Shown here: positions 17,499 to 25,765 of the stretch, piece by piece
Numbering within the stretch: the first letter of the stretch is position 1
Layout of the letters: every line of letters starts with the position of its first letter
NCBI RefSeq assembly: GCF_025717045.1
Contig: NZ_JAOVZN010000001.1
Location: forward strand, 124,001-188,000
From: Flavobacterium sp. SH_e
GTDB taxonomy: Bacteria; Bacteroidota; Bacteroidia; Flavobacteriales; Flavobacteriaceae
Reading direction: 5' to 3'
Length of the DNA: 64,000 bases
Program-made: the position numbers and the translations under genes
The notes under the pieces: generated by a model
Told to the model about the DNA's origin: nothing
The model's input: only the letters and a program-made list of their open reading frames with translations
Databases searched by the model: none

Positions 17499-17550
17499 GA
17501 CTGAAAAACAAGTGTCACGCTTATAATCACACTTGTTTTTCGGTCTTTTT
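17499..17550 (+). terminator. Terminator after sulfatase 3
   Basis: GACTGAAAAACAAGTGT (17499-17515) pairs with ACACTTGTTTTTCGGTC (17529-17545, one G-U) and is followed by a T-run. It closes the sulfatase block, so the epsC-encapsulin operon needs its own promoter, which is found 90 bp further on. Confidence 0.85.
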
Positions 17551-17637
17551 CAATTTAAACAAAAAGCTAGTAATCAAACAATTAAAACACATCAAACAAA
17601 AAATATCGTTTCTGTTTTAAATAAAAATATCATTTCG

Positions 17638-17690
17638 TTTGGTTTTTAATATAATAAATATAACTTTGTCTATAGAATTAGTAGAATTTA
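17638..17690 (+). promoter_or_regulatory. Promoter/operator of the epsC-encapsulin operon (twin of 3243-3296)
   Basis: TTTG (17638-17641) and TAACTTTG (17661-17668) with exactly 19 bp between, followed by CTATAGAATTAGTAG over the expected start site. Alignment with 3243-3296 needs no gap and differs at few positions, also in the spacer. This is the strongest promoter match in the window and links the two operons. Confidence 0.8.
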
Positions 17691-17710
17691 AATAATTAAA
17701 GAACTACATT

Positions 17711-17797
17711 TTGAAAACAGCAGAAAAAATATCGTCTTACATTTTTCCTAAAAACTATACATATAACACACTTTGTTGTATGTGTTTCTGTTGTTAA
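17711..17797 (+). CDS. Cysteine-rich leader peptide (28 aa), epsC-encapsulin operon
   Basis: TTG-initiated frame of 28 codons beginning MKTAEKISSYIFPKNY and ending LCCMCFCC, then TAA. It has five Cys in the last seven codons. It is homologous along its full length to the leader peptide at 3329. The weak start codon (TTG here, GTG there) and the short distance from the promoter suit a regulatory leader. It lies 198 nt before the serine acetyltransferase, the committed enzyme of cysteine synthesis, which makes Cys sensing plausible. Confidence 0.7.
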   Translation: MKTAEKISSYIFPKNYTYNTLCCMCFCC

Positions 17798-17820
17798 TTC
17801 TTCCAAAAACCTTCGTGTAG

Positions 17821-17998
17821 CCGATTTTCCATTTCATAAAATCGGATTGCAAAACGAATTTCTTTCATTCAAACATTTTCTTACTGAACATTATAGATTG
17901 CTTTGAGGCATTTCTGCGTCAAAATGATATCTCTTGTCAGAAAGATTTTAAGTTGATCTCCATAAGATTTAATTACCAACCAACAACATTCTGACATG
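17821..17998 (+). promoter_or_regulatory. Structured leader with alternative helices reaching the epsC start codon
   Basis: An 8-bp perfect hairpin CCGATTTT/AAAATCGG (17821-17828/17838-17845) is followed by two mutually exclusive helices. CAGAAA (17938-17943) can pair with TTTCTG (17911-17916), or the overlapping TGTCAGAA (17935-17942) with TTCTGACA (17989-17996), whose last base is the A of the start codon. The word CATTTCTGCG-CAA is also shared with the SusC leader hairpin (3640-3653). This suggests control of epsC translation; no energy calculation was possible. Confidence 0.45.
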
Positions 17999-18880
17999 AA
18001 TTTATTTTACCAGAAAATAGCAAAGCAGCATCAAGAATTGGCGATTCTTCCTGAGAAAAAATTAATACATGAGTTTATAGATAATCTGTTTGCCATATTG
18101 TTTTCAAATACATCAAAATCATTTGAATTTGAAGAAACAATAAAGTTTAAATTCAATGAACTCGAAAAACAGTTTGATGGATTGGTTTCGAATTTCTCAT
18201 CCAAAAAAGATCAAAAACAGCAGACAAAAATATTTTTTAACGCAATTCCGCATTTACATCATACAGCATTAAGTGACGCACAAACCATTTTTGCCAAAGA
18301 TCCTGCTGCAAAATCAATAGAAGAAGTATTGTATTCTTATCCAGGATTTTTTGCTATTTCGATGTACCGATTTTCAAATCAGCTATGGAAACAAAACTTA
18401 AGAATATTAGCAAGAACACTTTCAGAATACGCTCATATTAAAACAAGCATTGATATTCATCCTGGAGCTCAAATAGGAAATGACTTTGCAATTGACCACG
18501 GAACAGGAGTTGTAATTGGAGAAACTACAATTATTGGCAATAATGTACAAATTTATCATGGTGTTACACTCGGCGCATTAACCGTGAAAAAAGAAGATGC
18601 ATTTACCAAAAGGCATCCTTCAATTGAGGACAACGTAATAATTTATGCCAATAGCACCATTCTTGGCGGTCAGACAATAGTTGGAAAAGATTCCATTATT
18701 GGCGGAAACGTCTGGCTGACGTACAGCATTCCTCCTAATTCTGTTGTTTATAATAAAAACGAAATTAAAATTAAACCTTTATCAAAAAAGCTAAAAGAAA
18801 TACCTAAAAACACCGCAATTCTAACTCTTAATTATGGAACAACAGAAAGATATTTATCTGTAAACGAGTCATTTGATTAA
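17996..18880 (+). CDS. epsC: Serine O-acetyltransferase (EpsC/CysE type)
   Basis: 294 residues. An alpha-helical N-terminal half (about 1-140) is followed by a left-handed hexapeptide-repeat domain with SIDIHPGAQIG, IDHGTGVVIGET, QIYHGVTLGA and the KRHPSIEDNV segment, which hold the catalytic His residues. It acetylates L-serine to O-acetylserine, the acceptor for sulfide in cysteine synthesis. Gene order epsC-encapsulin-cysteine desulfurase is a known Family 2A encapsulin arrangement, so it probably feeds cysteine to the desulfurase. Confidence 0.92.
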   Translation: MNLFYQKIAKQHQELAILPEKKLIHEFIDNLFAILFSNTSKSFEFEETIKFKFNELEKQFDGLVSNFSSKKDQKQQTKIFFNAIPHLHHTALSDAQTIFAKDPAAKSIEEVLYSYPGFFAISMYRFSNQLWKQNLRILARTLSEYAHIKTSIDIHPGAQIGNDFAIDHGTGVVIGETTIIGNNVQIYHGVTLGALTVKKEDAFTKRHPSIEDNVIIYANSTILGGQTIVGKDSIIGGNVWLTYSIPPNSVVYNKNEIKIKPLSKKLKEIPKNTAILTLNYGTTERYLSVNESFD

Positions 18881-18945
18881 AATTTATGAATAACTTTAAG
18901 GTATCAAAAAAATAAATTATTAAAATCAATTTAAAAACCAAAAAA

Positions 18946-19866
18946 ATGGCAGAAACAAAACCACAACAGACCGCATTAGGCGATGTTGCCGCAAGACAAC
19001 TCGCAATAGCAACTCGTACCGTTCCTCAAATTGGAACTGTAACCCCAAGATGGCTAACACATCTATTGCATTGGACACCGGTAGAATCGGGTGTTTTTCG
19101 TTTAAATAAAGTAAAAAACGCCAACCATATCGAAGTAGATTGTTCTGCTCGTGACGAAAGAGTTTTACCTAACACTTTTGTCGATTATATTGATAATCCA
19201 AGAGAATATAATCTTGCTGCCGTACAAACTATTGTTGATGTTCATACTCGTGTTTCTGACTTATATAGCAAACCTTACAATCAAATTTCGGAACAGTTGC
19301 GATTGGCTATCGAAACGATTAAAGAACGTCAGGAAAGCGAATTAATTAACAACAAAGATTATGGTTTATTAAGCAATGTTGTGCCTTCACAAATTATAAA
19401 AACACGAACAGGTGCTCCAACTCCAGACGATTTAGATGAATTATTGACTAAAGTTTGGAAAGAACCTGGATTCTTTTTACTGCATCCTTTAGCAATTGCT
19501 GCTTTTGGACGCGAGTGTACACGTCGCGGCGTTCCTCCTCCTACTACCTCTTTATTTGGATCTCAATTTTTAACTTGGAGAGGAATTCCACTTATTCCTT
19601 CAGATAAACTGCCAATTAAAAACGGAAAATCAAAAATCATCTTGCTACGTACAGGCGAAAGCCGTCAAGGTGTAATTGGATTAATTCAGCCGGGATTACA
19701 AGGCGAACAATCACCAGGATTATCTGTTCGTTTTATGGGAATTAACGAAAAAGCAATTGCCTCTTATTTAGTTTCACTTTATTGCTCGTTGGCTATTTTA
19801 GTTGATGATGCTATAGCAGTTTTAGAAGACGTTGAAATAGGAAAGTATCATGAGTATAAATACTAA
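18946..19866 (+). CDS. Family 2A encapsulin shell protein (SrpI-like)
   Basis: 306 residues, the expected size for an HK97-fold shell subunit of this family. The N-terminal ALGDVAARQLAIATRT, VTPRWLTHLLHWTPVESGVFR and a late LIQPGLQGEQSPGLSVRF segment resemble SrpI-type shells. It would assemble into a large icosahedral compartment in the cytoplasm. The next gene, overlapping by 17 bp, is the cysteine desulfurase whose N-terminal extension is the usual cargo tag. Published work on this family supports storage of elemental sulfur. There are no phage genes around it, so a prophage capsid is unlikely. Confidence 0.9.
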   Translation: MAETKPQQTALGDVAARQLAIATRTVPQIGTVTPRWLTHLLHWTPVESGVFRLNKVKNANHIEVDCSARDERVLPNTFVDYIDNPREYNLAAVQTIVDVHTRVSDLYSKPYNQISEQLRLAIETIKERQESELINNKDYGLLSNVVPSQIIKTRTGAPTPDDLDELLTKVWKEPGFFLLHPLAIAAFGRECTRRGVPPPTTSLFGSQFLTWRGIPLIPSDKLPIKNGKSKIILLRTGESRQGVIGLIQPGLQGEQSPGLSVRFMGINEKAIASYLVSLYCSLAILVDDAIAVLEDVEIGKYHEYKY

Positions 19867-21790
19867 CATAAACGGTTTACCAAACATTGACGATTTGCAA
19901 AATTTAGCAAATGAACTGTTCAGTGCCTTACCCAACGAATTTCCAAAAGAAATTTCGCTGAGTCCAGACAAAAGCGAACATCCTCGTGCAACTAAAATTG
20001 CAGAAACGCTGCTGAATGCCGGAAATGGAGAACCTTTATCTTCATTTTCCGAGCAAAGTCCGTTACAGGTATTATCAGTTCCGCAATCTTCTTTTAGTGG
20101 TTTTGGAGCATCTCCAACTGTTGCTAATTATGGAAATACAGCTTCATCTTCAGCTTTGTATCCAAATGCTGGTGCAGGATTTTCTCCACAAAATGAAAAG
20201 CTTTCATACGAAGTTCCAAAAGAAGAGACACTCAACATTGATGATCCGCATACAGGTTTTCATGATATTAATTTAAACAAGAACAGCGTACCACAGCTTA
20301 ATGAAGAATCTTTCTTTTCACAATTCTTTTTAAACAATAATTATCTTCCTTTTCAAGGTGGAAATTCTTCTTTTGAAGCAGAACTCAAAGCTGCATTAGA
20401 AAGTGTTGATACTCATTTTAAAAAACGAATTGACTTTCCGTCAAGCGGAAGTGATCTTCAAAACTCTTATTATTTTTTAGAACAGAATCCGTTTGCTTTT
20501 GATCAAAAAAATAGTAGTCCAATTGTTGGAAACTCTTTTAATCCTAAAGGAATTTACGGCACTTCAGGACCACATTTTAATGCGGATTTAGTGAAAAGAG
20601 ATTTTCCGATTTTAAGAGAAACTGTAAACGGAAAACCTTTAGTTTGGTTTGATAATGCTGCAACAACTCAAAAGCCTCAATCGGTAATTGACAGAATTGC
20701 TTATTTCTACGAACATGAAAATTCGAACATTCACCGTGCCGCACATGAATTGGCTGCAAGAGCATCAGATGCTTACGAAGCGGCCCGCGAAAAAGTAAAA
20801 GCATTTTTGAATGCCAAATCGGTAAACGAAATTGTTTTTGTTCGAGGAGCTACTGAAGGAATCAATCTCGTTGCACAAAGCTGGGGAGAAAATAATTTAG
20901 TTGCTGGCGATGAAATCATTGTGAGTAATCTCGAGCATCATGCGAATATTGTGCCTTGGAAACGTCTGGCAGATCGAAAAGGTTTAAAACTTCGTGTTAT
21001 TCCTGTTGATGACGACGGTCAAATTTTGTTAGATGAATATGCAAAACTGCTAAATCCAAAAACACGTTTGGTTGCTTTTACACAAGTTTCAAATGCTCTT
21101 GGAACAATTACACCTGCTAAAAAAATAGTAGAACTAGCACACTCAGCCGGAGCCAAAGTTTTGATTGATGGCGCACAATCTGTTTCGCATATGAAAGTAG
21201 ATGTTCAGCATTTAAATCCAGACTGGCTTGTTTTTTCTGGGCATAAACTTTTTGGACCTACAGGAATTGGCGCTTTATACGGTAAAGAAGATTTACTGAA
21301 TGAAATGGAGCCTTATCAATCTGGCGGAAATATGATTCAGGATGTGACTTTTGAAGAAATAAAATACCACAAAGCTCCGAATCGCTTCGAAGCTGGAACG
21401 GGAAACATTGCAGACGCTATCGGACTTGGAGCAGCAATTGATTATGTAACCAAACTAGGAATCGAAGCTATTGGACAATATGAGCATTATCTATTAGAAT
21501 ATGCTACAAGTCTTTTAAAGGAAATTCCGGGCGTTCGTTTGATTGGGACTGCAAAAGATAAAGCCAGCGTTTTATCGTTTACCTTACAAGGTTATACTAA
21601 CGATCAAGTTGGGCAAGCTTTAAATAAAGAAGGCATTGCAGTACGAACAGGCCATCATTGCGCGCAACCCATTTTACGAAGAATGGGAGTTGAAACAACA
21701 GTTCGTCCCTCTTTAGCTTTTTACAACACTACGCAAGACGTTGATACTTTTATCAAAACATTGTGGGAATTGAAAAAAGTTAGATTCTAA
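19850..21790 (+). CDS. Encapsulin-cargo cysteine desulfurase (SufS-like, long N-terminal extension)
   Basis: 646 residues, about 240 longer than SufS. Residues 1-245 are low-complexity and probably disordered, rich in Ser/Asn/Pro/Phe; they begin with DDLQNLANELFSALPNE (14-30), a good candidate shell-binding motif. The class V aminotransferase domain starts near NADLVKRDFPIL (244-255). PLP lysine is Lys466 in FSGHKLFGP and the sulfur-carrying Cys is Cys604 in TGHHCAQP. It converts cysteine to alanine and protein-bound sulfane sulfur. The start overlaps the shell gene by 17 bp, suggesting translational coupling. Confidence 0.93.
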   Translation: MSINTNINGLPNIDDLQNLANELFSALPNEFPKEISLSPDKSEHPRATKIAETLLNAGNGEPLSSFSEQSPLQVLSVPQSSFSGFGASPTVANYGNTASSSALYPNAGAGFSPQNEKLSYEVPKEETLNIDDPHTGFHDINLNKNSVPQLNEESFFSQFFLNNNYLPFQGGNSSFEAELKAALESVDTHFKKRIDFPSSGSDLQNSYYFLEQNPFAFDQKNSSPIVGNSFNPKGIYGTSGPHFNADLVKRDFPILRETVNGKPLVWFDNAATTQKPQSVIDRIAYFYEHENSNIHRAAHELAARASDAYEAAREKVKAFLNAKSVNEIVFVRGATEGINLVAQSWGENNLVAGDEIIVSNLEHHANIVPWKRLADRKGLKLRVIPVDDDGQILLDEYAKLLNPKTRLVAFTQVSNALGTITPAKKIVELAHSAGAKVLIDGAQSVSHMKVDVQHLNPDWLVFSGHKLFGPTGIGALYGKEDLLNEMEPYQSGGNMIQDVTFEEIKYHKAPNRFEAGTGNIADAIGLGAAIDYVTKLGIEAIGQYEHYLLEYATSLLKEIPGVRLIGTAKDKASVLSFTLQGYTNDQVGQALNKEGIAVRTGHHCAQPILRRMGVETTVRPSLAFYNTTQDVDTFIKTLWELKKVRF

Positions 21791-21797
21791 AATAAAA

Positions 21798-21826
21798 TGA
21801 GTCAATGCTTAGAAAAACATTGACTC
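21798..21826 (+). terminator. Hairpin after the cysteine desulfurase gene
   Basis: GAGTCAATG and CATTGACTC form a 9-bp stem around a short loop, 8 bp after the stop codon. It lacks a clean T-run immediately after it, but a T-rich stretch follows at 21840. Confidence 0.55.
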
Positions 21827-21871
21827 AAAGAAATAGTTACTTTTTTTGATATTTTAAGTAATTATAACCAG

Positions 21872-21905
21872 AAGGCGGTTGTGTTTATACAATCGCCTTT
21901 TTATA
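21872..21905. terminator. Terminator between convergent desulfurase and rocD genes
   Basis: AAGGCGGTTGT and ACAATCGCCTT form a stem with one G-U pair and a 7-nt loop, followed on the plus strand by TTTTT. It probably ends the epsC-encapsulin transcript. Confidence 0.7.
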
Positions 21906-21928
21906 TGATTAAAGTTACGCAGAAATAA

Positions 21929-23182
21929 TTAATTTTTAAACTCATTCAGCGATTTCTCGATAATCTCAAGACATTCCTGAATTTGCTCTTCTGTCATTAC
22001 TAAAGGCGGTGCCAATCTGATTTTATTTCCGTGAGTTGGTTTTGCCAATAATCCGTTGTCTCTAAATTTCAAGCAGATTTCCCAAGCTAAATCAGACTCT
22101 TCATCTGTATTGATTACAATTGCGTTCAATAAACCTTTTCCGCGAACTAAAGTAATTAGAGAATTTTTAGCCGCAATTTCATTTAATCCTTTTCTTAAAA
22201 TTACTCCCAGACGTTCTGCGTTTTCAGCCAGTTTTTCGTCTTTAATAACCTCAAGAGCTGCAATCGCAACAGCTGCCGCAACAGGATTTCCGCCAAAAGT
22301 AGATCCGTGTTGTCCTGGTTTAATTACGTTCATGATCTCATCATTACATAAAACCGCAGAAACTGGATAAACGCCACCCGAAATTGCTTTTCCTAAAATC
22401 AGAACATCTGGCTGTACATTTTCGTGATGAACGGCTAATAATTTTCCTGTACGTGCAATTCCTGTTTGAACCTCATCGGCAATAAAAAGTACATTATGCT
22501 TTTCACAAAGTGCTTTAGCTTTCGCTAAATAACCTTCAGACGGAACATATACTCCCGCTTCACCTTGAATTGGTTCAACCAAAAATCCAGCGATATTTTT
22601 CGATGAATTTAAAGCATTTTCTAAAGCCTCTAAATTGTCGTATTCAATTTTGATAAAACCATCTGTAAAAGGTCCGAAGTTTTTGCGCGCCGTTTCATCA
22701 TTTGAAAATGAGATAATTGTAGTGGTTCTTCCATGAAAATTATTTTCGCAAACAATAATCTGTGCCTGATTTTCTGGAATTCCTTTTACTTCATAAGCCC
22801 ATTTTCTAGAAATTTTTAAAGCAGTTTCTACAGCTTCAGCACCAGTATTCATTGGAAGAACTTTATCAAAACCAAAATATTTAGTTACGTATTCTTCGTA
22901 GTTTCCTAATTTATCATTGTAAAAAGCGCGAGAAGTCAAAGTCAGTTTTTGAGCCTGTTCTACCATTGCATTTACAATTTTCGGGTGACAGTGCCCTTGA
23001 TTTACTGCAGAATAAGCAGATAAAAAATCGTAATATTTCTTTCCATCAACATCCCAAACATATACTCCTTCTCCTCGTTCTAAAACAACAGGAAGCGGAT
23101 GATAATTATGAGCTCCATATTTATTCTCTTTTTCAATCAAAACTTCTGATTTTGACGAAAGTGTTTTTTCTGTACTTATCAT
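21929..23182 (-). CDS. rocD: Ornithine aminotransferase
   Basis: 417 residues, normal length. [18 protein letters not shown] near residue 23, the [16 protein letters not shown] segment near 53, and the PLP site [17 protein letters not shown] near 258 identify ornithine--oxoacid transaminase. It makes glutamate semialdehyde from ornithine and 2-oxoglutarate in arginine and proline metabolism. It diverges from an Lrp/AsnC regulator 224 bp away, its likely controller. Confidence 0.93.
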   Translation of the reverse strand: MISTEKTLSSKSEVLIEKENKYGAHNYHPLPVVLERGEGVYVWDVDGKKYYDFLSAYSAVNQGHCHPKIVNAMVEQAQKLTLTSRAFYNDKLGNYEEYVTKYFGFDKVLPMNTGAEAVETALKISRKWAYEVKGIPENQAQIIVCENNFHGRTTTIISFSNDETARKNFGPFTDGFIKIEYDNLEALENALNSSKNIAGFLVEPIQGEAGVYVPSEGYLAKAKALCEKHNVLFIADEVQTGIARTGKLLAVHHENVQPDVLILGKAISGGVYPVSAVLCNDEIMNVIKPGQHGSTFGGNPVAAAVAIAALEVIKDEKLAENAERLGVILRKGLNEIAAKNSLITLVRGKGLLNAIVINTDEESDLAWEICLKFRDNGLLAKPTHGNKIRLAPPLVMTEEQIQECLEIIEKSLNEFKN

Positions 23183-23406
23183 AATATGCTTTTTATTTCC
23201 ACAAAAATATTAAAATTAAACAAATAACAATTTAAAAAATAAAGTTTTGACTTAAAAATAACAAAATAAAAGTCAAAATTTATATTTTAAATCTTTAAAA
23301 AAGGTATTTTTATTTTTTTGAGAATTTTAAATTCATGTCTGTTTTTTAAAAAAAAGAAGTACTTTTATGAATCGCAAAAAACTGAATTTTAAACGATTTT
23401 TACTGA

Positions 23407-23859
23407 ATGGAATTATTAGACGAATTTGATATTAGCATCCTTAAAGAATTAGAAAAAGATGGAAGAATGGCTTTTTCTGCAATTGCCACTAATCTGAAAA
23501 TATCAAATACGATGGTGCATCAGCGTATTAACAGAATGATTGAACAAGGTGTAATTGGCGGAATAAAACCTATTATTCAAGAAAAGAATATTGGTTATGA
23601 TTGGGCTTCTTTTACCGGAATTACATTAAACAAAGATTCTGATTCTGACCGTATTATTGAAGCGCTTAAAGAAATTCCTGAAATTACAGAATGTTATTAT
23701 GTAACGGGTTCTTTTACGCTTTACATCAAAATAATAGCTAAAAACCACGAACATATGCGCCGTATTCTTTATGAAAAAATTGATGGAATACCAGGAATTG
23801 CAAAGACCGATTCGATTGTAGAATTAGGCTGCGCTTTTAAAAGAAACATATCTTTATAA
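23407..23859 (+). CDS. Lrp/AsnC-family transcriptional regulator
   Basis: 150 residues. N-terminal winged helix (about 5-55: DISILKELEKDGRMAFSAIATNLKISNTMVHQRINRM) and C-terminal RAM/ligand-binding domain (about 65-145). Divergent from rocD, which suggests that it regulates that gene in response to an amino acid. The 224-bp intergenic region is extremely AT-rich, with no clear operator that I can name. Confidence 0.9.
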   Translation: MELLDEFDISILKELEKDGRMAFSAIATNLKISNTMVHQRINRMIEQGVIGGIKPIIQEKNIGYDWASFTGITLNKDSDSDRIIEALKEIPEITECYYVTGSFTLYIKIIAKNHEHMRRILYEKIDGIPGIAKTDSIVELGCAFKRNISL

Positions 23860-23890
23860 AAAATATATTTTACGTATAAATATTCGTTAC

Positions 23891-23925
23891 AAACCTCACA
23901 ACAATTTACTTGTGAGGTTTTTTTG
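23891..23925 (+). terminator. Terminator of the lrp gene
   Basis: AAACCTCACA (23891-23900) pairs perfectly with TGTGAGGTTT (23911-23920), followed by TTTT. Confidence 0.85.
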
Positions 23926-23966
23926 TAACATAATATTTCTGATATTTGTTAAAAATTGAAGAAATC

Positions 23967-24740
23967 ATGAAAAACTCCATAATCATTTTATTCAGTGCAA
24001 TCTTATTTTCTAACCTTATGAGCGCGCAATTAAAACCTGTAAAATACACTGAAGGAAGCCAGCAACTAAATGGCTTATTTATAAAATCTGCTAAAAAAAG
24101 CAGCAACAATCCTGGAATCTTACTTTTACCTGCATGGCTAGGAATTGACAATGCATCAAAAGGAATTGCAGAAGAATTATCTAAACTTGGCTATAACGTG
24201 TTTATTGCTGATATCTATGGCGAAGGAAATTATCCGAAAAATACTGGAGAAGCTGGAAAACAAGCCGGTTTTTATAAAACAAATTATGAAGCTTACCAAA
24301 AACGCATTGACGCTGCTTTGAAAGAATTAGTAAAGGCAGGAGGTAATGCGGATAACATTGTCGCTATCGGATATTGTTTTGGAGGAACTGGAGTTTTGGA
24401 AGCGGCACGCGGACATTTGAATGTAAAAGGTGTAGCTTCATTTCATGGTGGTTTAGGAAAAGATGCCAGCAGAAAAACAGAAACGATCAATACAAAAGTT
24501 CTAATCTGTCATGGTGCTGATGATCCGTTTGTGCCAAAAGATGAAATTGCATCATTTCAACAAGAAATGCGTGATTCTAAAGCCGATTGGCAAATGATTT
24601 ATTATGCAAATTCTGTTCACTCTTTTACAAATCCTGAAGCAGGAAACGATAATTCTAAAGGTGCTGCATATAATCCTGTTGCTGCAAAAAGATCTTTTGA
24701 CCATTTACAGCTTTTCTTAAATGAAGTTCTGAAGAAATAA
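23967..24740 (+). CDS. Exported dienelactone hydrolase family protein
   Basis: 257 residues from the ATG at 23967; an in-frame TTG 21 bp upstream is less likely because the ATG gives a clean signal peptide (MKNSIIILFSAILF...SAQ). Alpha/beta hydrolase fold with nucleophile Cys in AIGYCFGG, Asp in CHGADDPFVP and His in NSVHSFTNP. The natural substrate is unknown; such proteins cleave small esters or lactones. It stands alone after the lrp terminator. Confidence 0.87.
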   Translation: MKNSIIILFSAILFSNLMSAQLKPVKYTEGSQQLNGLFIKSAKKSSNNPGILLLPAWLGIDNASKGIAEELSKLGYNVFIADIYGEGNYPKNTGEAGKQAGFYKTNYEAYQKRIDAALKELVKAGGNADNIVAIGYCFGGTGVLEAARGHLNVKGVASFHGGLGKDASRKTETINTKVLICHGADDPFVPKDEIASFQQEMRDSKADWQMIYYANSVHSFTNPEAGNDNSKGAAYNPVAAKRSFDHLQLFLNEVLKK

Positions 24741-24788
24741 TACCACATAACTCAACCCTACCAAAAACAAATTAATTAAACCAGCTCA

Positions 24789-25757
24789 ATGTCACATAAT
24801 AAAATTAGAGAGGATAAAACTTGTTTAAACTGCAGACATGTTGTAGAACAAAAATTCTGTCCAAATTGCGGACAGGAAAACAGCGACAGCCGAAAGACTT
24901 TTCATCATTTATTTATTCATTTCTTTGAAGATTTAACACATTATGAAAATGCGTTTTGGAAAACAATAAAAAATCTGCTGTTCAAACCTTCAACGCTTAC
25001 AAAAGAATATCTTTCAGGAAAACGTTTGTCTTATCTTGCGCCAGTTCGTTTATATATTTTCATCAGTTTTATTACTTTTTTATTGATTGCAATGTTTCCA
25101 AACAATATAAACGAACAAATTGATAAAAGTGAAGAAGCGCTGAACAAAGAAATTTCTAAAGCTACAGATAGCATAAGTAAAAAGGAAGACAAAAGATACT
25201 TTCATTTTAAAACGATAAAAGAACTTGATTCGATTCAAAAATATGGAAAAGAAAGTGAGAAGTTAAATGCTTCTTCTTATTGGATTTCTGAAAAAGCAAT
25301 ACACGTAACGGAAAAATACACCAAAAAAGAGATTTACGAAAAATTCGTTGAATCGTTTTTTCACAATCTCCCTAAAATTCTCTTTATAATCATGCCGTTT
25401 TTTGCTTTTTTCTTATGGATTTTTCATAATAAAAAAAGATGGTATTATTTTGATCACGGAATTTTCACACTCCACTATTTCTCTTTCCTCTTACTGATTT
25501 TCCTCATTATGTTTATCATTGAAAGGGTTATAGGGCTTTTTGGAGAAGATAGCCCACTATCTTTTATATCATCAATTACAACGTTTGTTGGAACAATTTG
25601 GATGTGTTATTATTTTTATCCTGCACACCACCGTTTCTATGGCGAGTCAAGAATAGTTTCTTTTATAAAAAGTTTTTTACTGTTTATAATTAACTCTCTT
25701 TTTATTCTATTTTTACTGACCTTTTACGTTCTTTACACATTTATTAATTTACACTAA
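24789..25757 (+). CDS. DUF3667 membrane protein with N-terminal zinc ribbon
   Basis: 322 residues. Starts with a CLNC...CPNC zinc-ribbon pair (about residues 12-31), then FHHLFIHFFEDLTHYENAFW and the LFKPSTLTKEYLSGKR segment typical of DUF3667. It has four or five membrane spans with a charged region in the middle (about 100-190). Function unknown. Separated by 8 bp from the following M28 peptidase, so probably co-transcribed. Confidence 0.85.
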   Translation: MSHNKIREDKTCLNCRHVVEQKFCPNCGQENSDSRKTFHHLFIHFFEDLTHYENAFWKTIKNLLFKPSTLTKEYLSGKRLSYLAPVRLYIFISFITFLLIAMFPNNINEQIDKSEEALNKEISKATDSISKKEDKRYFHFKTIKELDSIQKYGKESEKLNASSYWISEKAIHVTEKYTKKEIYEKFVESFFHNLPKILFIIMPFFAFFLWIFHNKKRWYYFDHGIFTLHYFSFLLLIFLIMFIIERVIGLFGEDSPLSFISSITTFVGTIWMCYYFYPAHHRFYGESRIVSFIKSFLLFIINSLFILFLLTFYVLYTFINLH

Positions 25758-25765
25758 CTATAGGA

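Noticed and set aside
18946..19866. Prophage major capsid protein
   Set aside because: The HK97-type fold could suggest a phage, but there is no terminase, portal, tail or integrase gene, and the operon partners are cysteine enzymes.
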